Shown piece by piece: positions 7,301-11,800 of a stretch of DNA of 12,967 nt (position 1 is the stretch's first letter; each line of letters begins with the position of its first letter). The DNA comes from Baffinella frigidus. Taxonomy: Eukaryota > Cryptophyceae > Cryptomonadales > Baffinellaceae. Under the pieces are notes generated by a model. The model saw nothing but the letters and a program-made list of their open reading frames with translations, was not told the origin of the DNA and did no database searches. The DNA lies in the NCBI GenBank assembly GCA_026770585.1, contig MU646370.1, forward strand, positions 370,460 to 383,426, given 5' to 3'. Position numbers and translations under genes: made by a program.

Positions 7301-8147
7301 TCAGGGTTTAGGGTTTAGGGTTTAGGGTTTAGGGTTCATGATTTAGGTTTTAGGGTGTAGGTTTTTGGGTTTAGGATTTAGGATTTAGTGTATGGGGAAC
7401 AGAGTTTAGTGGTTAGGTGTTAGGGTTTAGGGGTTTGGGTTCAGGGTTCAGGTTCCAGGTTTCAGGGTTCAGGGATCAGGGTGTATGGTTTGCAACTGAG
7501 GGTTCAGGATGTATGATTCGGGGTATTTAGGGAGGCAGACCTTAACGCCGAGGTGGTCCAGGCGCTTCCCCGGGTCGAGTTTGAGCGTCAGCTCCCCCGC
7601 GATTGAATCCGCGTCCGAAAACACCAGCAGCGAATCCTGCCGCCGTGTCGGGTGTCACGGACCAGGGCTCTGTCACACCAGCAGCGAATCCTGCCGCCGT
7701 GTCGGGTGTCACGGACCAGGGCTCTGTGACAGAGCCGATACGTCCGATATGCCCCGATATCGGGCCCCAGATGATACCTCCCGAGCAGGAATTGTCCGAT
7801 ATAACAACCCTAGGAGCCTCTGTCAACGCTCAGGGTGGTTTCTGTTCGCGTTCTCGCTAGGCGTTGCACCGCTACTCCTGGGCGTGTACCCGCTTCCCTC
7901 GCCTAGGGTGGCAAGTTTTCACGATCAGCCAGTTTCGCCTTGCCGGCCTCTTCTTGGCCAGGGACGGGAAACTCGCGCATTCGCGACGCTCGACATTCCA
8001 GAGCAAAACGAGAGAGATCCTCCGGGATTTGCATTTGGTGTGGGTGAGAACCTGCACCCCCTCCTTGAACACGGTGTGCCGCTTCCGTTTGTCCTCGTCC
8101 GCGATGGTGATCACGGGCGTGCATGCCGGCCCGAGCCCCACAAGCGC
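107..8147 (-). CDS. VPS26: VPS26 retromer subunit, split gene, ten exons recognised
   Basis: VPS26 is the arrestin-fold subunit of retromer. With VPS35 and VPS29 it recycles cargo from endosomes to the Golgi or plasma membrane. Exons in transcript order are 8147-8052, 7636-7541, 6529-6482, 5117-4963, 4118-4061, 3570-3472, 2962-2825, 1637-1528, 868-811 and 136-107. They join in frame to 295 residues plus a stop. Every intron is GT-AG, with phases 0,0,0,2,0,0,0,2,0. Hallmark stretches seen are [88 protein letters not shown] and [16 protein letters not shown], in the known family order. Plant VPS26 is about 300 residues, so only a short start exon is missing. Introns total roughly 7.2 kb and are packed with repeats. 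The gene looks intact; no stop or frameshift interrupts the exons. Identity rests on remembered family sequence, not a search. Confidence 0.96.
137..810 (-). other. VPS26 intron 10
   Basis: This 674-base intron holds a degraded copy of the AGCTCTGTC-family end near 450-505 (GGCGAGCCCGAATAGGCTGA), an inverted repeat at 565-669, and a direct repeat of about 25 bases at 732-756 and 768-792 (CTGCTGCTYTACA...) whose start resembles the donor end of exon 10. AAATTGGCGAGCCC and similar strings recur at 10144 and 12164. Confidence 0.7.
565..669. repeat. inverted-repeat element (MITE-like) in VPS26 intron 10
   Basis: Perfect 18-base arms, TATCCCTTAAGTGACCAG at 565-582 and its reverse complement at 652-669, enclose a spacer with repeated TAGGACC and CCTAGGACCT motifs. 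With one gap the arms extend inwards (TAGGC/GCCTA). No coding capacity. Similar TAGGGTCCTA motifs sit inside the hairpin at 5387-5479. Confidence 0.75.
811..868 (-). CDS. VPS26: VPS26 exon 10
   Basis: This exon encodes one base plus 19 residues, [19 protein letters not shown], the conserved C-terminal strand. The acceptor is GTGGCAG above 868; the donor is CAG|GTTGCC at 810, phase 0. Copies of its acceptor recur at about 926, 984 and 1151 in the upstream intron. Confidence 0.96.
855..1219. repeat. array of VPS26 exon 10 acceptor copies with hairpins
   Basis: A unit of about 68 bases pairs the exon 10 acceptor (forward GGTAGTACCTGCC) with a hairpin formed by CGAATAACCCTCTAC and GGGTTATTCG. 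Acceptor copies lie at about 855-873 (real), 926-943 (one substitution breaks CCTGCC to ACTGCC), 984-1001 and 1151-1168. Hairpins lie at about 891-922, 959-990 and 1187-1218. The last copy carries about 35 bases of exon sequence (encoding [12 protein letters not shown]) before diverging. Confidence 0.85.
1025..1112. repeat. degenerate 7-bp satellite (CCCTCAG/CCCTAGN)
   Basis: Repeated CCCTCAG, CCCTAGA, CCTTAGT and CTCTCAG heptamers within VPS26 intron 9. The period of seven and the CCCTAG core link it to the telomere-like tracts elsewhere in the window. Confidence 0.65.
1352..1376 (-). repeat. echo of VPS26 exon 9 donor end
   Basis: GGACTTGACAGAAGACTTGT and the next few bases copy the exon 9 donor region at 1520-1545 (GTACTTGACAGAGAACTTGT). 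The GTAC donor is reduced to GGAC, so no splice site remains. It lies downstream of the exon on the transcript, the expected side for a donor copy. Confidence 0.65.
1528..1637 (-). CDS. VPS26: VPS26 exon 9
   Basis: This exon encodes 36 residues plus two bases: [20 protein letters not shown] then [16 protein letters not shown]. The MDGxPVRGESxPVRLFL block is diagnostic of VPS26. The acceptor is TTGCAG above 1637; the donor is AA|GTACGT at 1527, phase 2. Echoes of both ends lie in the flanking introns. Confidence 0.97.
1858..1893 (-). repeat. echo of VPS26 exon 9 acceptor end
   Basis: ACTCTCCCCACACCGGCGCC followed by CCGTCCATGATCT repeats the first ~30 coding bases and acceptor of exon 9 (1605-1640) with few changes. 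It lies upstream on the transcript. The AG of the acceptor is kept (forward CT after CATGAT), but the tract before it differs. A second part of the same neighbourhood (AATGGCATTTATTGGAT near 2010) resembles 1645-1680. Confidence 0.75.
2400..2440. repeat. palindromic copy of VPS26 exon 8 donor end
   Basis: CTCGAACTTAGTGATG at 2404-2419 and its exact reverse complement at 2424-2439 are separated by GTCT. Each arm is the last 16 bases of exon 8 (encoding ITKFE). The left arm still has the CAC that gives a GTG donor on the minus strand; the inverted arm is followed by AAAA and has no donor. Confidence 0.85.
2552..2636 (-). repeat. echo of VPS26 exon 8 donor half
   Basis: About 85 bases copy the 3' half of exon 8 (2821-2905) from the GAG|GT donor back through the ESTGSGSD-coding part, at high but imperfect identity. 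The donor becomes GAG|GTCAAC, still GT. It sits downstream of the real exon, on the donor side. Confidence 0.88.
2825..2962 (-). CDS. VPS26: VPS26 exon 8
   Basis: This exon encodes 46 residues: [40 protein letters not shown] and TITKFE, the start of the C-terminal arrestin lobe. The acceptor is CTGCAG above 2962 and the donor GAG|GTGCGC at 2824, both phase 0. Degraded copies of its donor end lie downstream at 2552-2636 and about 2400-2440. Confidence 0.97.
3142..3189. repeat. perfect hairpin in VPS26 intron 7
   Basis: Nineteen-base arms CCATTCTCCCCTCCTTCGC at 3142-3160 and the exact reverse complement at 3171-3189 flank a 10-base loop. The perfect match suggests recent origin or gene conversion. 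It is not followed by a T tract, and the context is intronic, so it is not a terminator. Confidence 0.85.
3245..3415. mobile_element. MITE-like element, GTTGGCC terminal-repeat family, copy A
   Basis: Two ~80-base arms form a near-complete inverted repeat of 171 bases around a small centre (CATGGTACT). Termini read GCTGTGCAGAGAAGTTGGCC on both sides, and AGCGCT flanks both ends as a possible target duplication, although it is self-palindromic. It is AT-rich inside and non-coding, and lies in VPS26 intron 7. Copy B is at 5919-6041. Confidence 0.8.
3472..3570 (-). CDS. VPS26: VPS26 exon 7, most conserved block
   Basis: This exon encodes 33 residues: [20 protein letters not shown] then [13 protein letters not shown]. 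It is almost identical to plant and animal VPS26. The acceptor is GAGCAG above 3570 and the donor AAG|GTGCCC at 3471, both phase 0. Confidence 0.97.
3622..3770. mobile_element. MITE-like element, AGCTCTGTC terminal-repeat family
   Basis: Inverted termini GTGACCTAGCTCTGTCTCAT at 3622 and its counterpart ending at 3770 match at about 19 of 22 positions over 148 bases; the interior is not paired. The AGCTCTGTCYCA end also closes the element at 12048-12192, and degraded ends occur near 450-505 and 10126-10175. It lies in VPS26 intron 6. Confidence 0.65.
4061..4118 (-). CDS. VPS26: VPS26 exon 6
   Basis: This exon encodes one base plus 19 residues, [19 protein letters not shown], matching the family's linker strand (SIVEYQELVVRNYAPL in plants). 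The acceptor is CTGGCAG above 4118 and the donor CTG|GTAAGA, a strong consensus, at 4060. An echo of the acceptor and exon start lies upstream at 4253-4296. The segment is divergent, but its frame and phases fit on both sides. Confidence 0.9.
4253..4296 (-). repeat. echo of VPS26 exon 6 acceptor end
   Basis: GCACGACGTTGGGTGTATAT and the following CTGCCAGGACCCCA copy exon 6 and its acceptor at 4101-4140 almost exactly. The GGCAG acceptor is intact. It lies about 150 bases upstream on the transcript, and no donor follows. Confidence 0.88.
4315..4411. repeat. (CT)n and (CTGT)n microsatellite
   Basis: About 30 bases of CT repeats pass into GTCT/CTGT tetramers, interrupted once by GATTG, in VPS26 intron 5. 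Confidence 0.95.
4452..4612. repeat. degenerate telomere-like tract (TCTAGGG)n
   Basis: Repeated TCTAGGG and CCTAGGG heptamers with scattered GTTTGGG and GAGGGGTT variants, then (CTGG)n at about 4612-4632 and a G-rich purine stretch to about 4690. The tract is a one-base variant of the TTTAGGG tract at 7140. Confidence 0.8.
4852..4916. repeat. imperfect hairpin in VPS26 intron 5
   Basis: GCCCTTTCTTCCGCTTCTCA plus CCTCCGCC pairs with GGCGGAGGTGAGGAGGGAAA plus GAGAGGGC. The arms are ~28 bases with minor mismatches, ending about 45 bases from the exon 5 donor. Confidence 0.75.
4963..5117 (-). CDS. VPS26: VPS26 exon 5
   Basis: This exon encodes 51 residues plus two bases, with [20 protein letters not shown], then [20 protein letters not shown] and [11 protein letters not shown]. 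These are the central arrestin-domain strands, a near-exact family match. The acceptor is GTGGCAG above 5117; the donor CA|GTAAAC at 4962 is phase 2, and the CA joins an A from the next exon to make Gln. Two degraded copies of its acceptor end lie in the upstream intron. Confidence 0.96.
5136..5204. repeat. 23-bp tandem repeat x3
   Basis: Three copies at period 23 of TGAGCAGAGTCTTTCTATTG plus TTC start at 5136, 5159 and 5182. Degenerate AGTCTTTCTAT-like units continue to about 5290. They lie directly upstream of the exon 5 acceptor. Confidence 0.93.
5323..5381 (-). repeat. echo 1 of VPS26 exon 5 acceptor end
   Basis: This copy of 5055-5122 begins with an intact acceptor (TACAG). Read on the minus strand it would encode [18 protein letters not shown], lacking the three residues APG by a clean 9-base in-frame deletion. 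No donor follows at the equivalent place and an unrelated sequence starts after the proline codon, so it is probably not an exon. Confidence 0.85.
5387..5479. mobile_element. hairpin element (MITE-like) in VPS26 intron 4
   Basis: Arms GTACCTCGCTCATAAGAAAC (5387) and GTTTCTTTTGAGCGAGGTAC (ending 5479) match with few mismatches. An inner pair, AGGACCCT and AGGGTCCT, nests inside. It directly abuts exon 5 echo 1, and its GGGTAC start overlaps that echo's end. Confidence 0.7.
5515..5580. repeat. imperfect tandem repeat of ~30 bp x2
   Basis: ACTTTCATTTTTTTCAAAAT plus TGACCAGTCACC is followed by CCTTTCTTTTTTTTCAAAAC plus TGACGAGTCACC. Pyrimidine-rich on the plus strand, so purine-rich in the VPS26 transcript. 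Confidence 0.8.
5676..5850. mobile_element. long inverted-repeat element in VPS26 intron 4
   Basis: The main arms run from GCCTTAATTAAGAAGAAAGG at 5688 to its partner ending at 5838. An outer pair, ATAGTTTTC and GAAAACTAT, extends the pairing to 5676-5850. The arms also share GGTACAAATTT/AAATTTGTACC and GACAAGAC/GTCTTGTC. It is about 150-175 bases, AT-rich and non-coding, with MITE-like size and form. Confidence 0.82.
5853..5912 (-). repeat. echo 2 of VPS26 exon 5 acceptor end
   Basis: Minus-strand reading gives TTTACAG then [20 protein letters not shown], so the APG residues lost in echo 1 are kept here, with D-to-N and A-to-T changes. The acceptor is intact. It lies between two inverted-repeat elements. 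A GT follows about 60 bases in, but not in an exon-like donor context. Confidence 0.87.
5919..6041. mobile_element. MITE-like element, GTTGGCC terminal-repeat family, copy B
   Basis: Termini GGTGCGCAGAGATGTTGGCC and (reverse complement of the right end) GGTGTGTAGCGAAGTTGGCC agree at 16 of 20 positions and match copy A at 3245-3415. It is 123 bases with an AT-rich interior and weakly paired arms (AATAATGAAAAAT/ATTTTTGTTATT). Confidence 0.72.
6042..6481 (-). other. rest of VPS26 intron 4, no gene seen
   Basis: The stretch holds TTCGGATCGCGAATAAC near 6080, a TAGGTCCTAGGGCTCTTAGG motif at about 6128, and short direct repeats (GACCAGCACCCCTTTTGACC) by 6430. An open frame on the minus strand looks like chance and has no family match. 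Confidence 0.5.
6482..6529 (-). CDS. VPS26: VPS26 exon 4
   Basis: This 16-residue exon encodes [16 protein letters not shown], the conserved GQIExxxDRGNxxEF region. The asparagine after the FYG motif is kept; the usual aspartate-arginine pair is shortened to FYGN. The acceptor is ATGCAG above 6529 and the donor GAG|GTGCCC at 6481, both phase 0. Confidence 0.94.
6530..7540 (-). other. VPS26 intron 3 contents
   Basis: This 1011-base intron has no gene. Bases 6600-6900 look unique; 6938-7060 has a weak dispersed inverted repeat (GTGTACCAAA and TTTTGGTACA). A possible faint echo of the exon 4 donor (GGGTTAGTAGGGCACCTTGA at about 7107) precedes the telomere-like tract. Confidence 0.5.
7140..7510. 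repeat. interstitial telomere-like tract (TTTAGGG)n
   Basis: About 370 bases of heptamers. Uninterrupted TTTAGGG runs (about six units) cover roughly 7216-7258 and again about 7305-7335, flanked by TTCAGGG, TTTGGGG and TTTAGGA variants. TTTAGGG is the plant-type telomere unit, also found in several algal and alveolate groups. It sits in VPS26 intron 3, as CCCTAAA in the transcript. Confidence 0.93.
7541..7636 (-). CDS. VPS26: VPS26 exon 3
   Basis: This exon encodes 32 residues including [20 protein letters not shown] and RLDHLGVK, matching the family's LFxxxxxIAGKxxxxxxxGKxxEHxGVK segment. The acceptor is CGGCAG above 7636 and the donor AAG|GTCTGC at 7540, both phase 0. The acceptor and the first bases of the exon are repeated 54 bases upstream in an almost identical tandem copy. 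Confidence 0.93.
7621..7728 (-). repeat. 54-bp tandem duplication with VPS26 exon 3 acceptor
   Basis: Two nearly identical copies at period 54 (7621-7674 and 7675-7728) each hold GCAGCGAATCCTGCCGCCGT, which is the start of exon 3 with its acceptor. The downstream copy on the transcript is the one joined to the full exon. A GCTCTGTGACAGAGC hairpin follows. Confidence 0.93.
7729..8051 (-). other. rest of VPS26 intron 2, no gene seen
   Basis: No repeat or conserved frame is clear apart from a CGATATGCCCCGATATCGGG palindrome-like stretch at 7743-7766. A long plus-strand open frame (7509-8348) crosses both exons and appears to be a shadow of the GC-rich minus-strand coding sequence. Confidence 0.55.
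8052..8147 (-). CDS. VPS26: VPS26 exon 2 (N-terminal arrestin strands)
   Basis: This exon encodes 32 residues, [20 protein letters not shown] followed by [12 protein letters not shown]. It aligns with the plant VPS26 N-terminus (GAFKPACNISITF...NRK). The acceptor is GTACAG just above 8147; the donor is CAG|GTTCTC at 8051. It is phase 0 at both ends. No in-frame ATG precedes the match, so an upstream exon must supply the start. Confidence 0.88.
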
Positions 8148-8266
8148 CTGTACAACACGCCACAAGCTCAGTTTCAAGCACCCTTCCCCAGAAACTCTAC
8201 CACTGCTGTCCTCGCACAGTGCATCGCTCTGTCACCCAAGAGCTCGGGGAGACATAACTTCTATAC

Positions 8267-8296
8267 TTCTCCTTCCCATCCAGGATCAGCAGCCAT
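8267..8296 (-). CDS. possible VPS26 first exon (weak)
   Basis: The first clear VPS26 exon has no usable in-frame ATG, so the start codon must lie upstream. On the minus strand, ATG at 8296 opens MAADPGWEGE, then a GTATAG donor in phase 0 that would join correctly to the acceptor after 8147. The length (10 residues before ALVGLGPAC) is close to the plant N-terminus. The sequence has no recognisable similarity, so this is only phase-compatible and other start exons are possible. Confidence 0.25.
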
Positions 8297-8786
8297 GCCT
8301 CATCTGTTCCGTCTAAGCGTCCCAGGGACCAGACCCCCCCGCTTCTGAGCAGCTCTGGCCGGATCGGCGACGACGGGCCGGTGCTGAGAACATCCCCGCC
8401 AGATTGATGCCTTGATGCTGCCACCCAGGACCCGCATCCCAGTTGCGTGACGCTGTCACGTGAGAACTGCCCTCAGTGCCCCAACCGCCACCCCCGCCGA
8501 GGAGCGCTGGGAGGGCGCTCTCACCGACGCGCGAGACAGGAACTTGTCCATCGCTCACCAGCCCGCGGCGCACCCGCAGAGAGTCAGCGGTGGGTCCTCG
8601 CGAGGACACACGTGTCTAGTCGCTGAGCACCAGATGCAAGGTGCCGCGGTGGGGGAGAGTAGGGAAGGCGCCCGGAGAGCTCGCGTCACCACGATGTCAA
8701 AGTTGACACGGCCGACACACGGCCACTTAAGAATCCACAGAGCAGGCGAACGAGGGGAGGAGGCGTGCTGTGACCGTCCGTGCACG
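8297..8786. promoter_or_regulatory. divergent intergenic region between VPS26 and Swd2
   Basis: About 490 bases separate the two head-to-head genes, so both promoters and 5' UTRs must lie here or in the first introns. The stretch is GC-rich and has no clear TATA box. A palindromic CACGTG (G-box/E-box core) occurs at 8457-8462 and an ACACGTGT at about 8608-8615. A shared bidirectional promoter is inference from the arrangement alone. Confidence 0.5.
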
Positions 8787-8858
8787 ATGAGCTACACAGA
8801 TGAAACGTTCAGGAAGCTGAAGGTCGCGCGCGTGATGAGCGACTCCGATGATCAGGAG
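8787..8858 (+). CDS. Swd2/WDR82-like exon 1 with start
   Basis: ATG at 8787 has A at -3 and opens MSYTDETFRKLKVARVMSDS then DDQE, which fits the short family N-terminus before the first WD strand. The donor is GAG|GTCGGG at 8859, phase 0. The same frame stays open upstream to an ATG at 8460, so a 109-residue N-terminal extension is formally possible, but that part looks compositionally biased and unlike the family. Confidence 0.82.
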
Positions 8859-11800
8859 GTCGGGCGCCGTCTCCGTAAACATTACACTTACCCTTTCCCC
8901 GCTTTCGTTCGCCGCCAAAAGCAAACTTTGCCTTGCTGCTCTCTCTCACCCCGTTGGCTCCGCCGCGGGCACGACACGGCCCTTCCGCGCTGTAGTGTTT
9001 CTCCACTGCTTGCTTGCGGACGCACTGCTCCCTCGAGCGTTGCTCGTTCGCTTCACTCGTTCTTCCTCTCGCTGCGAGATCGGCCGATACAGATTGGGCA
9101 AGGAAAGGACTAGTTCTATTGGCTCAGCCCTAGCTCTGCCTTGGGTAAGGCACCACTGGCGCGGAACTCTCCCCCCTCTAGCTTCCGCTCGCTCCCGCTC
9201 GCTCCCGCTAAATGTGATCGCCCTGCCCTTGGCCGTGGGGCAAGGGCCGCAAGGCGCTGGCTGAAAGACTGCTCCGCGGCCCGCTTCTGCTTAGCCCTGC
9301 ATTTGGCTCTGCATCTGCTACTTGCGTATAATTTCTTTTGCTCGCGCGGCCCTTGGTTCTGCCTCAGGCACAGTCATCATCGCATGCACCGCTCGTTCCT
9401 CGATTCTCTCACGCTGTCTTCATCTGGAGGTGCTCATCTGGAGGTGCTCACTTGGCGCCTTCCGCAGGTGACCTCGCTCGACTTCACGCCGGACGGATCG
9501 CAGCTCCTGACGGCGAGCAACGACCACGGGCTGCGCGTCTACGACTGCGGGGACCAGGGCATCCTCAAGAAGACGCTCTTCGCGCGCAAGTTTGGCATCT
9601 CGCTCGCGCGCTTCATGCACGATCCCTCCACGGTCTCATCCGGGAACATGCTTCGTTGAAAACAAAATGGCCTATCAAACCGGGTTCTGGTCTGAATTGA
9701 ATTTACTTAGGGCCCGAATCAACCTTCGTCCAACTCCTATGAACAAATAGGGGTCCATTTTCTTTCATGTTAATCATGTCCCCGGATTAGTGCTAGAGCC
9801 CTCACGTCTCGTCCCACCTGTCCACCTGGCGTACAGCGGTCGTGTTTATCAATCTAGTAAACCGTGTTTTTCCCCATTAGGTGGTGTGCGCGTCGAACAA
9901 CGAGCACTCGGACTTTGCTCTGCGCTACTGGACCCTCCACGACAACCGCTTCCTCCGATACTTCAAAGGTGCCCCCATCCCACTCCCACACCCCAAACCC
10001 TGAACCCTGACTATCCTTAAGTTGACATGCTGGTGAAGACTATCCTTAAGTTGACATGCTGGGTGTGTGGCACGAATTCCTTAAGTTGACATGCTGGGTG
10101 TGTGGCACGAATTGGACTGCGGAGAGGGAAAGAGCCCGGCCTCACCAAACTAGCGGTGCCAAATAGACTGAGACATCCCTACATCCTATCTCGGGATCCC
10201 TGCGTCTCGAGCGCTGGTCCTGAACGGATCGCCACTGCGAATACCTGCACCTCGCTGGTGAGAGAGGACGCACGAGAGACAATGTTGCTCGGCGCCGCGT
10301 CCCTGGAGCTGCGGCGCACAGATGCACGACCTGGTGAGATCGTTGGCATGCTTGTTAGGATAGTAGGCATTCCCCACCTGGTAGGATCGGAGGCGTGACC
10401 AACCGCTCGCCTACACCTGGTTCTACTGACCGTTTGGAGTAAGTGGATCCGTTCTGCTGACCTGACCTCGCGCGTTTTCGCTTGGACGCTGACCCGAACG
10501 CGCGCGGTTTCGCAGGGCACCGCGCCAAGGTGACCTCGCTGCACGTGTGCCCCAAGGACGACCAGATCGTGTCCGCAGCCCACGACGGGACGATCAGGTT
10601 ATGGGACGTGCGACAGGAGGACTCGACGGGGTTCATCCGCCTCGCGAACAACTTCAAGCCGAGCGTGGCGTTCGATAATAAGGTCTCACTTCCCCCCGTG
10701 GCTCCATACCGCGGTCGTGTTTGAGACCGTATCAAACCTCGCTGTATTGAGGTTGGTTGTAGACGTTCGATAATAAGGTCTCACCTTGCCCTCTGGCTCC
10801 ATACCGCGGCCGTGTTTGTCAACTTATTTTTTTTCTACTTATTTACCCTCGTCTTTCCGAACTTATGAACCCCCCTCTTTCCAATTATTTGTAAACTTAT
10901 TAACTCTTGGCTTTCTCCCCCAGGGGCTGGTGTTACCCCCCCCCCCTGGCTGCATACCGCGGTCGTGTTTGAGACCGTGTTGAACCTCGCCGTATTGAGA
11001 TTGGTTGTAGATGATGTGTGGCGCAGCAATAATAAGTTTACAAACACGGCCGCGTCACGCCAGAGGGCAAGGTGAGGCGTTCGATAATAAGGTCCCACCT
11101 TGCCCTCTGGCTCCATACCGCGGTCATGTTTGTAAACTTATTATTTTTCAACGGATTTACCCTCGTCTTTCCGAACTTATTAACCCCCCTCTTTCCAATT
11201 ATTTGTGAACTTATTAACCCTCGGCTTCCTCCCCCAGGGGCTGGTGTCACCCCCCCCCCTGGCTCGATATCGCGGTCGTGTTCGTGACCGTATTAAATCT
11301 CGCCGTACCGAGGTTGGTTGTGGATGATGTGTGGCGCAGCACGGCTTGATATAACCACTTCATTTCCGGTGCGGGCTCGTTCTTGAGGCTCATAGACATT
11401 GTATCACTCAACTCAAGGCTAAAGGGCCTTTCTAGGACCTGTATCGAGAGTAATAAAGAAGAAAAAAGGCTACGGGCGGTGAAGTTATTAACGCTCGCCT
11501 TTCCCCATGCAGGGGCTGGTGTTTGCCGCGACGATCAACGAGAACGATATCAACCTGTATTCGACCAACGACCCTACGGTACGCTGCTCTCTTCCGACAT
11601 TCCCTGCCGACTGGGTCTAGGGGCCCACCGTCACTCGGTCTTGGCACCCAGTCACTCGATCTAGGGGCCTAGACACGATCTAGGGGCCTAGATGCTGCTG
11701 CTGCTCCAGCCGATGCTGCAGTCGACTTGCCTGACCGCAGCACCTCCTCTAACGCAATATCCGTGGCATCCCTCCCGTCTCGTCTCACCACTCGAGGCTA

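Noticed and set aside
7509-8348. Plus-strand open frame of 279 codons
   Set aside because: It overlaps VPS26 exons 2 and 3 on the other strand, contains the 54-bp duplication as a repeated peptide and has no recognisable domain. It is explained by GC-rich coding sequence opposite.
9660-9780. Inverted repeat AAAACAAAATGG / CCATTTTCTTTC in Swd2 intron 2
   Set aside because: Short, AT-rich and mismatched; not distinguishable from chance.
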